A DNA stretch of 57,605 nt from JADKFD01 sp050250665. GTDB lineage: Bacteria; Pseudomonadota; Gammaproteobacteria; Xanthomonadales; SZUA-5. The translations under genes and the position numbers were made by a program. Shown here in pieces: positions 8,969-16,427 of this stretch. Under the pieces are notes generated by a model. The model had not been told where the DNA came from, made no database searches, and saw nothing but the letters and a program-made list of their open reading frames with translations. Each line of letters opens with the position of its first letter. Positions within the stretch are counted from its first letter, which is position 1. The stretch lies in contig JBFWOF010000040.1 of assembly GCA_050250665.1 (NCBI GenBank), positions 1-57,605 of the forward strand, in the 5' to 3' direction.

Positions 8969-8987
8969 TTGAGGCTCTTGGTGGGAG

Positions 8988-9449
8988 GTAAAACGTGAAA
9001 CGTAAAACGTCAATTGGGTTGCGGCACCGACCAGCGGGTCGGCAATACGACTAGACCTTCGATCCTGGCGACTTCATCAGGCCATTGAGCAGGCCGAAAA
9101 CCTTGTACATGCGCTCCTGGATGGGTCCGATGTCTTCAACGAGGCCTACCTCGCGCGCGAGCCAGAGCTGCGTGTCCAGTTCCGAGAGTGAGCCGCGTGC
9201 AATGAGCAGGAAGCGCCGCAGTTCGGCACGGGATCCCCTGGCGGAGCCCTCGGCAATGTTTGATGGGACGCTGATCGCGCTTCTACGCAGCTGGCTGGAG
9301 ATTCCAAACTTCTCGTCCGCCGGGAACTCAGCCGTCAAGCGAAAGACCGTCACGGCAAGGCGCATCGACTCCTTCCACAGCTCAAGATCGTAATGCGCAG
9401 GCCTGAAGCTGCCAGCGCCGAAATTGACGTTTGACGTTTCACGTTTTAC
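8988..9449. mobile_element. Inverted-repeat-bounded cassette inside hslVU
   Basis: Two 28-base inverted repeats, 8988-9015 and 9422-9449, match at 27 of 28 positions and bracket a segment of about 460 bases whose only gene is a four-helix-bundle ORF. Each repeat is made of three AAACGTN heptads ending in CAATT. The segment lies exactly between hslV and hslU, which are normally adjacent. A related repeat pair without any gene is found at 15875-15938. No transposase is present, and no target-site duplication could be identified with confidence. Calling it mobile is an inference from the repeat ends, the operon interruption and the second, empty copy. Confidence 0.6.
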
Positions 9450-9461
9450 TTCGCCAGCCAC
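9051..9461 (-). CDS. Four-helix-bundle (S23 / 23S rRNA IVP-type) protein
   Basis: Encodes a 136-residue protein of the four-helix-bundle family first described from intervening sequences in 23S rRNA genes and related to the Avd proteins of diversity-generating retroelements. The family core is clear: YDLELWKESMRL (24-35), LRRSAISVPSNIAEG (58-72), RAELRRFLLIARGSLSELDT and the final helix. The GTG at 9461 is chosen because GAGGAG lies seven bases upstream, inside the end of hslV, and the hslV stop is one base away. This start makes the first residues (EVKRETSNVNF) come from the right inverted repeat. Homologues form pentamers that can bind nucleic acid; the role here is unknown. It is likely co-transcribed with hslVU. 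Confidence 0.85.
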   Translation of the reverse strand: MAGEVKRETSNVNFGAGSFRPAHYDLELWKESMRLAVTVFRLTAEFPADEKFGISSQLRRSAISVPSNIAEGSARGSRAELRRFLLIARGSLSELDTQLWLAREVGLVEDIGPIQERMYKVFGLLNGLMKSPGSKV

Positions 9462-9462
9462 T

Positions 9463-9999
9463 TCACAACTCCTCAATCGTGAGGTTGTGATTGGTGAACA
9501 CACAGATATCCGCAGCGATATGCAGCGCGTGTTCGACGATCAAACGGGGGGTGAGGTCGGTGTGGTCGAGCAGGGCCTTGGCGGCGGCCTGGGCGTAGTT
9601 GCCGCCCGAGCCGATCGCGATCAATCCGTTCTCGGGTTCGAGCACATCGCCGTTGCCGGTGATCAGCAGGCTGGCTTCCTTGTCGGCCACGGCCAGCAAC
9701 GCTTCCAGCTTCTGCAGGCGGCGCTCGGTACGCCAGTCCTTGGCCAGTTCCACCGCGGCGCGGGTGAGGTTGCCGCCGTGCTTTTCCAGCTTGGCGTCGA
9801 ACAGCTCGAACAGGGTGAAGGCATCGGCGGTGGCGCCGGCGAATCCGGCCAGCACATTGCCCTTGCCCAGGCGCCGTACCTTGCGGGCATTGCCCTTGAC
9901 CACGGTGTTGCCGAGCGAGACCTGACCGTCGCCGCCCATGACGACCTCCGCACCGCGGCGGACGGAAACAATGGTGGTGCCGTGATAGGACTCGCGCAT
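9463..9999 (-). CDS. hslV: HslV, peptidase subunit of the HslVU protease
   Basis: Encodes the 178-residue proteasome-type peptidase (ClpQ) that forms a double hexamer with HslU. The family core TTIVSVRRG follows a seven-residue leader (MRESYHG), so the catalytic N-terminal threonine after processing would be Thr8. The conserved GDGQVSLGNTVVKGNARKVRRL, GFAGATADAFTLFELF, ELAKDWRTERRLQKLEALL and IAIGSGGNYAQAAAKALL stretches are all present, and the protein ends in TIEEL as usual. It is the promoter-proximal gene of the hslV / four-helix / hslU row. A sigma-32-like promoter lies just upstream at 10030-10059. Confidence 0.97.
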   Translation of the reverse strand: MRESYHGTTIVSVRRGAEVVMGGDGQVSLGNTVVKGNARKVRRLGKGNVLAGFAGATADAFTLFELFDAKLEKHGGNLTRAAVELAKDWRTERRLQKLEALLAVADKEASLLITGNGDVLEPENGLIAIGSGGNYAQAAAKALLDHTDLTPRLIVEHALHIAADICVFTNHNLTIEEL

Positions 10000-10029
10000 G
10001 GTCAGGTTCTGAGCAGACTGGAGTAGCAG

Positions 10030-10059
10030 TCATGGGGTCGCCGCGCAAAAATCAAAGGG
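10030..10059 (-). promoter_or_regulatory. Sigma-32-like heat-shock promoter before hslV
   Basis: Reading the minus strand, CCCTTTGAT (10051-10059) is followed after 13 bases by CCCCATGA (10030-10037). The E. coli RpoH consensus is CTTGAAA, 11-16 bases, CCCCATNT. It would place the transcript start about 25 bases before the hslV ATG at 9999. hslVU is a classic RpoH target. This is a by-eye match, not tested. Confidence 0.5.
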
Positions 10060-10153
10060 TGCGGCTACCCACCCTGCAGATAATCCTCATGCTCGGCCGG
10101 ATCGCCGAGTTGCACTCGGCGCTTTTCGGTTCTGGGAAGCTGCGGGCGTGGCC

Positions 10154-10274
10154 ATCGCGGACAGAGTCCGCTCCCACAGGGGCTTTTCCCTTGCCCCTTC
10201 AGACGCGAATCGGGGCGCAAGAGAAGACCGCGGCTTCACCGTGTCACGTAGGCCCTGCGGGCCAACGTGACCTA
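10154..10274. repeat. Two dispersed palindromes upstream of hslV
   Basis: 10154-10178 is a TCGCGGACAGAGTCCGCTCC element. 10243-10274 is a GTAGGTCACGT-type palindrome in the inverted orientation. Together with the hslV promoter and the heptamer array at 10308 they fill the 399-base gap between hslV and the gene at 10399; no gene is seen in it. Confidence 0.75.
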
Positions 10275-10307
10275 CGTCCCTGGAGGAACCCGGCGCTGCG
10301 CCCTTCC

Positions 10308-10391
10308 GAGTCCCGAGTCCCGAGTCCCGAGTCCCGAGTCCCGAGTCCCGAGTCCCGAGTCCCGAGTCCCGAGTCCCGAGTCCCGAGTCCC
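10308..10391. repeat. Heptanucleotide tandem array, 12 x GAGTCCC
   Basis: Twelve perfect copies of GAGTCCC in a row (84 bases) end seven bases before the stop codon of the gene at 10399. The same heptamer, on the other strand (GGGACTC), occurs four times inside aceE at 19593-19620. Perfect identity of all units suggests recent slippage expansion. Confidence 0.95.
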
Positions 10392-10398
10392 GCCAAGA

Positions 10399-11550
10399 CT
10401 ATGCCAGCGCTGCGTCCAGTTCGGCAATCAGGTCACCGACATCCTCGATACCCACCGACAGGCGCACCAGATTGTCGTGGATACCGAGCACCTGACGGCG
10501 TTCGATCGGTACCGAGGCATGGGTCATGATCGCCGGATGGTTGGCCAGGCTCTCGACGCCGCCCAGGGACTCGGCCAGTGCAAACAGTTCGCAGCGTTCC
10601 ATCATGCGTGTGGCCGCGGCGAGGCCGCCCTTGACGTAGACGCTGACGATGCCGCCGAAGCCATGCATCTGGCGCGCCGCCAGCGCGTGCTGCGGGTGGC
10701 TCTGCAGGCCGGGGTAGATGACCTTTTCGATGCCCGGATGACCTTGCAGGTGCTCGGCGATGGCCATGGCATTGGCGCAGGTGCGTTCCATGCGCAGATG
10801 CAGGGTCTTGACGCCGCGCAGCGCCAGGAAGCTGTCGAAGGGGCCCTGGATGCCGCCGACCGAGTTCTGCAGGAAGGTCATCTGCTCGGCCAGCGCCGGC
10901 TCGTCGCCGACCACGATCACGCCGCCGACCATGTCGGAATGACCGTTCAGATATTTGGTGGCCGAATGCATGACCATGTGCGCGCCGTGTTCCAGTGGCC
11001 GCTGCACCATCGGCGAACAGAAGGTGTTGTCGACCACCAGAATGATGCCGCGACTGCGGGCGAACTCACCCAGCCGGCTGAGGTCGACGATCTTCAGCAT
11101 CGGATTGGTCGGCGTTTCCGCCCAGATCAGCCTGGTGTCGGGACGAACTGCAGCGGCCAGCGCCTCGAAGTCATTGAGATCGACAAAGTCGAACTGCAAG
11201 CCGGCCGAACGCCGACGCACGCGCTCGAACAAGCGGTAGGTGCCGCCGTAGACATCGTCCATGCAGACCACATGGCTGCCGGCATCGAGCATGTCGAGCA
11301 CGGTGCTGGTGGCCGCCAGGCCGGAGGCGAAGGCATAACCCTTGCTGCCGCCTTCAAGATCGGCAATGCAGCGCTCCCAGGCGAAGCGGGTGGGATTGTG
11401 CGAGCGCGAATACTCGAAACCCTGATGCACACCCGGACTCTGCTGCACATAAGTGCTGGTGGCATAGATCGGCGTCATCACCGCGCCGGTGGAGGGGTCA
11501 GGCGACTGACCCGCGTGAATGGCGCGAGTCGCCAGAGCGTGCTTGGACAT
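10399..11550 (-). CDS. metB: Cystathionine gamma-synthase/lyase-type PLP enzyme
   Basis: Encodes a 383-residue member of the Cys/Met-metabolism PLP enzyme family (fold type I). The PLP lysine is in SATKYLNGHSD (near residue 200). YAFASGLAAT and YGGTYRLFE are the conserved phosphate and Tyr regions, ETPTNPMLKIVD the substrate-carboxylate region, and SLGGVESLANHPAIMTH the C-terminal signature. The protein is equally close by eye to cystathionine gamma-synthase (MetB, transsulfuration towards methionine) and cystathionine gamma-lyase (reverse transsulfuration); Xanthomonadales genes of this type carry both names. The start MSKHALATRAIHAGQ is the family start. No partner genes adjoin; both flanks are repeat-rich. 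Confidence 0.9.
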   Translation of the reverse strand: MSKHALATRAIHAGQSPDPSTGAVMTPIYATSTYVQQSPGVHQGFEYSRSHNPTRFAWERCIADLEGGSKGYAFASGLAATSTVLDMLDAGSHVVCMDDVYGGTYRLFERVRRRSAGLQFDFVDLNDFEALAAAVRPDTRLIWAETPTNPMLKIVDLSRLGEFARSRGIILVVDNTFCSPMVQRPLEHGAHMVMHSATKYLNGHSDMVGGVIVVGDEPALAEQMTFLQNSVGGIQGPFDSFLALRGVKTLHLRMERTCANAMAIAEHLQGHPGIEKVIYPGLQSHPQHALAARQMHGFGGIVSVYVKGGLAAATRMMERCELFALAESLGGVESLANHPAIMTHASVPIERRQVLGIHDNLVRLSVGIEDVGDLIAELDAALA

Positions 11551-11727
11551 GGGGTGGGCCAGAAGGTGGTGCGTGGGTGGGGGATTCTAGCGGGGATGCT
11601 GGTTGATGGTTGCTGGTTGTTGGTGTCGGTGCTGGAAAAAGCGGGACCCACAAGAGCCGGCGTCATTGCGAGGAGCGTAGCGACGAAGCAATCCAGCAAT
11701 TGGCGACGCTGCTCCTCGATTGCGTCG

Positions 11728-11935
11728 CTGCGCTCTCCGTGAACCCATATGGCAAGTCATTGAATTCCCACATTCCGGCAAGAGCCAGCTTTTGTAGCCC
11801 GAAGTGCGCGCAGCGCTCTCCGGGCGGTGACGCGAAAAAGCCCCGGTGAGCCGCTGCGCGGCACACCAGGCTACGCGCACCGAGCGGGATCATGGCCAGC
11901 GTGCAGCGTCGGACAGATACAGGTGGCTCGCAATG
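11728..11935. repeat. ~210-bp dispersed repeat, copy 1
   Basis: A segment with a close second copy at 35439-35649 in the same orientation. Shared blocks include CATTCCGGCAAGAGCC, TGTAGCCCGAAGTGCGCGCA, GAGCCGCTGCGCGGCACA and GATACAGGT. A 39-base piece of the element is also present in reverse at 22661-22699. No open frame is shared in a convincing way. Copy 1 lies in the gap between metB and lptG, copy 2 between pilS and pilR. Confidence 0.85.
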
Positions 11936-11942
11936 AAAGGCG

Positions 11943-11967
11943 TCGCGGACAGAGTCCGCTCCCACAG
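11943..11967. repeat. TCGCGGACAGAGTCCGCTCC element
   Basis: Palindromic 25-base element, nearly identical to those at 7594-7618 and 10154-10178. It lies just downstream of lptG, next to a heptamer array. Confidence 0.75.
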
Positions 11968-11984
11968 TTGCAGGCCTGCTTTTT

Positions 11985-12012
11985 CCGACAACCGACAACC
12001 GACAACCGACAA
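11985..12012. repeat. Heptanucleotide array, 4 x CCGACAA
   Basis: Four perfect copies end eight bases before the lptG stop codon. The unit is the reverse complement, rotated, of the GGTTGTC unit at 24737-24806, so the same heptamer has expanded at two distant loci. Confidence 0.9.
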
Positions 12013-12019
12013 CCAACCC

Positions 12020-13096
12020 TCACCGGGCCGGTCGCCGCAGCGCCCACCAGCTGAGGGCGATCAGCACCAGCGGCGGTACCGCGTTGACCAGGATCAGGCC
12101 GTCCTGATTGGTCTCGGCCAGATTGATCAGGGTGCGCTGACCGAAGTAGAAGCCGATGCCCAGGGCCATGCCCAGCAGCAGGCGCTGACCGGCGCCGCCG
12201 CTGCGCAGATTGCCGAAGGCAAAGGGCACGGCGGCAAAAGCCAGTGCCAGACACACCAGCGGATAGAACAGGCGGAACCAGTAGGCACTCTCGAATTCCA
12301 GCGCGTCGAGCTGGTTGACCCGCGCATAGCGGATGGTCTCGGCCAGGTCGGCGGTGCCCTGCTGGCGCGGCCGCACGGTGTGGGACTCGATCAGCGCAGG
12401 ATCGAGCAGGGTCTGGACCTGATGGCTGTCCTCCTGGACGCTGACGATCTGTTCGTCGCTGATGCTGTCGCGGCTGAGCTTGCGCAATTCGAACTGGCCG
12501 GCGCCAAAGCTGGCGCGTTCGGCTTTGATCACTTCCTGCAGCCGCGCGTCCTCACCGAACTGGTAGCGCCAGACCTCCCAAAGTTCGAGTTGCCCGGGCC
12601 CGGTGATGACGATGCGTTTGGCGTTCCAGACCGCCTTGCCGTCGCGCAGCCACAGGCCACTGCCGCTGAAGGCCACACCTTCGGACTTGGATTGCGCCGC
12701 CAGATCCTGAGCCATGCGGTCGGCTCGCGGACCTATCCATTCACCCAGCAGCAAGGCCACCACCAGCAGACAGGCCACGGCATAAACGGCCGATACGCCA
12801 ATGCGGGTGCGACTGGCGCCGGCCGCCTGCAGCGCCACCAGTTCGCTGCGCGCCGCCAGCGCGCCCAGACCCATCATCGTGCCGACAATCGCGGCGGTCG
12901 AAAACATCTGGTACAGGCGACGCGGCACCGTCAGCGCCACGTATTCCAGCACCCGCAGCATGTCGTACTCGCCGATGCCGATCTCGTCCAGCTCATTGAG
13001 CAGGGCCAGCAGGCTGTCGAAACCGGCGAAGACCACGCAGGTCAGGATCACGGCCGGCATCACCGCCTTGAACACCAGCAGATCGAGGCGCTTCAC
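12020..13096 (-). CDS. lptG: LptG, LPS export permease
   Basis: Encodes a 358-residue inner-membrane permease of the LptBFG transporter that extracts lipopolysaccharide and passes it to the LptC-A-D bridge. About three transmembrane segments at each end flank a periplasmic beta-jellyroll (roughly residues 120-270), as the family expects. The signature MGLGALAARSELVALQAAGASRTRI in the cytoplasmic coupling region is clear. The GTG at 13096 is chosen: it overlaps the lptF stop by four bases (GTGA), which indicates translational coupling, and gives VKRLDLLVFK, the usual LptG start. An open extension upstream to 13243 overlaps lptF and is not LptG-like. Confidence 0.95.
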   Translation of the reverse strand: MKRLDLLVFKAVMPAVILTCVVFAGFDSLLALLNELDEIGIGEYDMLRVLEYVALTVPRRLYQMFSTAAIVGTMMGLGALAARSELVALQAAGASRTRIGVSAVYAVACLLVVALLLGEWIGPRADRMAQDLAAQSKSEGVAFSGSGLWLRDGKAVWNAKRIVITGPGQLELWEVWRYQFGEDARLQEVIKAERASFGAGQFELRKLSRDSISDEQIVSVQEDSHQVQTLLDPALIESHTVRPRQQGTADLAETIRYARVNQLDALEFESAYWFRLFYPLVCLALAFAAVPFAFGNLRSGGAGQRLLLGMALGIGFYFGQRTLINLAETNQDGLILVNAVPPLVLIALSWWALRRPAR

Positions 13097-14202
13097 GGCT
13101 TGATGCCCAGTTGCGCCAGAGCCTGCCGGCCGCGCCGCCACGCCAGCAGCTCGCGACCCCAGGCCAGGAACACCACGGCCACGAAGGCCGCGTGCACCCA
13201 CCAGGTGCCGAGCCAGGCCGGCAGCGTGCCGGCGACTGCCCATACTCGCGCCAGCTCGACCATGTTGGTGTAGGTCAGATACAGCAGGATGGCCACCACC
13301 ATCTTGTCAAAACGCGGTTGCCGCGGTGCGCTCTGGGCCATGATCGGTGCCAGCGTCAGCAACAACAGCAGTACCACCGGCTGCGCCAGCCTGCGCATCA
13401 GTTCGGCTCGGGAATCGACGTCGTCGGCGCGCCACAAGGCGGCCGTGCGCTTGGACTGTCGCGGATCGTCGCCACTGTCGGTCTGGGTGCGCGGAAACGC
13501 GATATCGGCCTGGGCGAAGTTGATGCGCCGGTAATTGGGCTCGCCGGGCTTGCCATCGACGCGCTCGCCGGTGTCCAGCTTCAGCACGACCTCGTCGCTG
13601 GTCTCGTCGATCTCGATGGTGCCGGTGCGGGCGGTCAGCAGCAGCCGGTGTCCATCGCGTTCGCGCACCAGCATGATTTCCTCGACCGATCTCTGGTCGG
13701 GACTGACTCTGGAGACGTACAGCACCCCGGCATTTCCGGGCAGCTCCACGAAACGCCCTGAGGACAGCCCGGCGACTGCGACCGAGCGTTGGGTCTCGGT
13801 GATCATCTTCGCCGCCACTTCGCGTCCGAACGGCGCAATGTAGAAGGCCAGCGCCGCCTGCAGCAGCACCAGCAGCCCACCCAGCCGCAGCAAGGGACGC
13901 AGCGTGCGCAGCGGCCCGTAGCCCGAGGCCGCCAGTACCGCCATCTCGCTGTCCCGGTAGAGGCGGCCATAGGCCAGCAAGACCGCGATCAGGCTGCCCA
14001 GCGGCAGCAGCAGGGTCATCGCATCGGGAATGCGCAAGCCGATCTGGCTGAGCAGCAACACCGGCGGAATCCGACCGCGCGCGATCTTGTTCAGCACATC
14101 GGTCAGCAAGCCCCCCAGCACCACCAGCAGCAGCACGATCAACACGCCGGCCAGGGCGTAGCGCACCTCGCGCTCCAGATAGCGATCTACCCGCCGGCTC
14201 AT
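13093..14202 (-). CDS. lptF: LptF, LPS export permease
   Basis: Encodes a 369-residue permease that pairs with LptG in the lipopolysaccharide exporter. It starts MSRRVDRYLEREV, the family N-terminus. Next come transmembrane segments, the coupling-helix region RLYRDSEMAVLAASGYGPLRTL, a periplasmic jellyroll around residues 120-260 and three more membrane segments. The ATG at 14202 is preferred to an in-frame TTG at 14223. It is the first gene of the lptF-lptG pair and divergent from pepA, an order common in gammaproteobacteria. The 206-base gap to pepA should hold both promoters, but none is sharp enough to call. Confidence 0.95.
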   Translation of the reverse strand: MSRRVDRYLEREVRYALAGVLIVLLLVVLGGLLTDVLNKIARGRIPPVLLLSQIGLRIPDAMTLLLPLGSLIAVLLAYGRLYRDSEMAVLAASGYGPLRTLRPLLRLGGLLVLLQAALAFYIAPFGREVAAKMITETQRSVAVAGLSSGRFVELPGNAGVLYVSRVSPDQRSVEEIMLVRERDGHRLLLTARTGTIEIDETSDEVVLKLDTGERVDGKPGEPNYRRINFAQADIAFPRTQTDSGDDPRQSKRTAALWRADDVDSRAELMRRLAQPVVLLLLLTLAPIMAQSAPRQPRFDKMVVAILLYLTYTNMVELARVWAVAGTLPAWLGTWWVHAAFVAVVFLAWGRELLAWRRGRQALAQLGIKP

Positions 14203-14408
14203 GCCTTCCCGCCCACACGGCAAACGGCCCGATGCGGCCAGCTTGAGGGCAGCGGGCGCCTACCGCCTGGGACTTGGCACTCTCGGTCAGGGACCATCCG
14301 GGTTAGACTTCCAGGTCTGCTAGCCACCGGCGTCATGCCGGAGAGCTCGATGCTGCGCATTCTGCCCGCCGCACCGCCTACTTTGCCAATCCGATCCGGA
14401 GACCGTTC

Positions 14409-15878
14409 ATGCTGGAGTTCAAGCGCCTCACCGTTCGCCCCAAGGAAGTTGCCGCCTCGTTGATCATTGTCGGCGTTTATGAAGAGCGCATGTTGACCAG
14501 CGCCGCCGCCGAACTCGACACCGCCAGCGACGGCCTGTTGAAGCGCCTGATGGAGAGCGGCGACATCACCGGGCGTCTGGGCGCCACCGCGCTGCTGCAC
14601 CAGCTGGCCGGCCTGTCGGCGCCGCGGGTGCTCGTGGTCGGCCTCGGTGAACAACGCAAGTTCGATGCCGCCCGCTTCCTGCGCGCCACCCGCGAAGCCC
14701 ACAAGGCGCTCAAGGGTCTGCCGGTCGAGGCCGTGGCCTCCTATCTCACGGAAGTCGAAGTGCCGAAGAAGGACATCGCCTGGAAACTCACGCAGTCGGC
14801 GCTGGCTGCCGACTATGCGGCCTACAAGTACACCGCCACGCTGAAGGCCCGCGCCGAGCGCGTGGAACTGCGCGAGGTGCATTTCAGCTCGGCCAGCTAC
14901 GACGGTGACGCGCTGGATCGCGCCAGCGGCATCGCCGCCGGCGTGCGTCTGGCCCGCGAACTCGGCAATCTGCCGCCGAACATCTGCAATCCGGCCTACC
15001 TTGCCGATCAGGCCCACGAGCTGTCACGCCGCTATCCGGATATCGGCGTGGAAGTGCTGGAACGCGCCGAGATGGAAACCCTGGGCATGGGCGCCCTGCT
15101 GGCGGTGGCAGCCGGCAGCGAAAACGCCCCCAAGCTGGTGGTCATGGACTACAAGGGTGGCAGCGGCAAGCCTTATGTGTTCGTCGGCAAGGGCATCACC
15201 TTCGACACCGGCGGCATCGACATCAAGCCGGCCGCCGGCATGGAAGAGATGAAATTCGACATGTGCGGCGCCGCCTCGGTGTTCGGCCTGATGGAAGCCG
15301 TCGCCCGCCTGAAGCTGCCGATCCGCGTGGTCGGCATCACCCCGGCGGTGGAAAACATGCCCGACGGCAAGAGCTACCGGCCCTCCGACGTGCTCAAGAC
15401 CATGGCCGGTCATCAGGTGGAAGTGCTCAACACCGACGCCGAAGGCCGCTTGATCCTGTGCGATGCGCTGACCTACGCGCTGCGCTACGACCCGCACACG
15501 CTGATCGACATCGCTACCCTCACCGGTGCCTGCGTCGTCGCCCTGGGTTCGCATGCGACCGGTCTGATGAGTCACGACGACGAACTGGCCAATGAGTTGC
15601 TGGCTGCTGGCGAAACCACCATGGACCGCGCCTGGCGCCTGCCGCTGTGGGAGGACTATCAGAGCCAGCTGGAAACCGGCTACGCCGATTTCGCCAACCT
15701 CGGCGGCAAATATGCCGGCGCCATCACCGCCGGCTGTTTCCTCAGCCGCTTCACCGAAGGCCAGCGCTGGGCCCATCTGGACATCGCCGGCAGCGCCTGG
15801 GACGCCGGCCGCAAGGGCACCGCCACCGGCCGCCCGGTGGCGCTGATGGTGCAGTGGTTGATGGGCCAGAAGCAGTAA
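14409..15878 (+). CDS. pepA: Leucyl aminopeptidase (M17)
   Basis: Encodes a 489-residue cytosolic M17 aminopeptidase that removes N-terminal residues from peptides using two metal ions; in E. coli the protein is also a DNA-binding accessory factor. The N-terminal domain is followed by the catalytic domain. This shows VGKGITFDTGGIDIKPA (metal-binding Lys and Asp; Thr-Gly-Gly where Ser-Gly-Gly is commoner), MKFDMCGAASV, and the signature NTDAEGRLILCDAL near residue 341. TGACVVALG follows. Family length is normal. Its stop codon overlaps the first bases of an inverted-repeat element (15875-15938) that separates it from holC. Confidence 0.96.
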   Translation: MLEFKRLTVRPKEVAASLIIVGVYEERMLTSAAAELDTASDGLLKRLMESGDITGRLGATALLHQLAGLSAPRVLVVGLGEQRKFDAARFLRATREAHKALKGLPVEAVASYLTEVEVPKKDIAWKLTQSALAADYAAYKYTATLKARAERVELREVHFSSASYDGDALDRASGIAAGVRLARELGNLPPNICNPAYLADQAHELSRRYPDIGVEVLERAEMETLGMGALLAVAAGSENAPKLVVMDYKGGSGKPYVFVGKGITFDTGGIDIKPAAGMEEMKFDMCGAASVFGLMEAVARLKLPIRVVGITPAVENMPDGKSYRPSDVLKTMAGHQVEVLNTDAEGRLILCDALTYALRYDPHTLIDIATLTGACVVALGSHATGLMSHDDELANELLAAGETTMDRAWRLPLWEDYQSQLETGYADFANLGGKYAGAITAGCFLSRFTEGQRWAHLDIAGSAWDAGRKGTATGRPVALMVQWLMGQKQ

Positions 15879-15938
15879 AACGTCAAAGGTGAAACGTCAA
15901 TCAGGCTTGCAAGGCTTGATTGACGTTTTCCGTTTTAC
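15875..15938. mobile_element. Gene-less copy of the AAACGT inverted-repeat element
   Basis: The left arm (15875-15902) matches the 28-base end repeat of the hslVU cassette at 24 of 28 positions. The right arm (15918-15938) is the inverse with one heptad missing. Only 15 bases separate them. The element begins inside the pepA stop codon and ends 17 bases before holC. It can fold into a long hairpin. It looks like the ends of the 8988-9449 cassette without cargo; that relation is inferred from sequence similarity. Confidence 0.65.
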
Positions 15939-15955
15939 ATATTGACCGCTCTCCT

Positions 15956-16378
15956 ATGCCCCAAGCCGACTTCTACCTGATCGACAAACCGCGCTTTCGC
16001 GAGCAGCCGCTGCTGCTGGTGTGTGAACTTGCGCGCAAGGCCTACAACGCGCAGATTCCGACGCTTATCCTGACGCGCACGCTGGATGAGGCCGAGGCGG
16101 TGGATGATCTGCTCTGGTCCTTCGACCCCGACGCCTTCATTCCGCACCAGATCGCTGGCGACGATGAAGACGAGGTCACCGCGATTCTGATCGTGCCGCC
16201 GGGAGCCGAGGCGGCCGATCGGCCGATGCTGATCAATCTGCGCGAGGAATGCGCCGAAGGCCAGTTCGAGTCGGTCAAGGAAGTGGTCGCAGCCAATCCC
16301 GACGAACGCGAGGGCTCACGCAAGCGCTGGGCCGAATATCGCAAGCGTGGCTTTGATGTGCGCAAGTTTGATATGTGA
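15956..16378 (+). CDS. holC: DNA polymerase III chi subunit
   Basis: Encodes the 140-residue chi subunit, which links the clamp-loader complex to single-strand binding protein at the replication fork. The N-terminus ADFYLIDKPRF and the central LLVCELARKAYN, LDDLLWSF-like (VDDLLWSFDPDAFIPHQ) and the Pro/Gly-rich end match HolC. The ATG at 15956 is preferred: the in-frame start at 15920 would read out of the inverted-repeat element. The position after pepA is conserved in gammaproteobacteria; valS, which often follows, is not in this window. Confidence 0.93.
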   Translation: MPQADFYLIDKPRFREQPLLLVCELARKAYNAQIPTLILTRTLDEAEAVDDLLWSFDPDAFIPHQIAGDDEDEVTAILIVPPGAEAADRPMLINLREECAEGQFESVKEVVAANPDEREGSRKRWAEYRKRGFDVRKFDM

Positions 16379-16427
16379 GCTGTGCGCTGGCGCGCGAAGG
16401 CACGGGTGAAACGATCAAGTACTGGCC

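Noticed and set aside
8968..9013. Upstream start for HslU
   Set aside because: The extra 15 residues are a translation of the cassette's left inverted repeat; the conserved HslU start is at 8968.
10267..11742. 491-codon open frame opposite metB
   Set aside because: Shadow of the PLP enzyme; begins in the heptamer array and has no family features.
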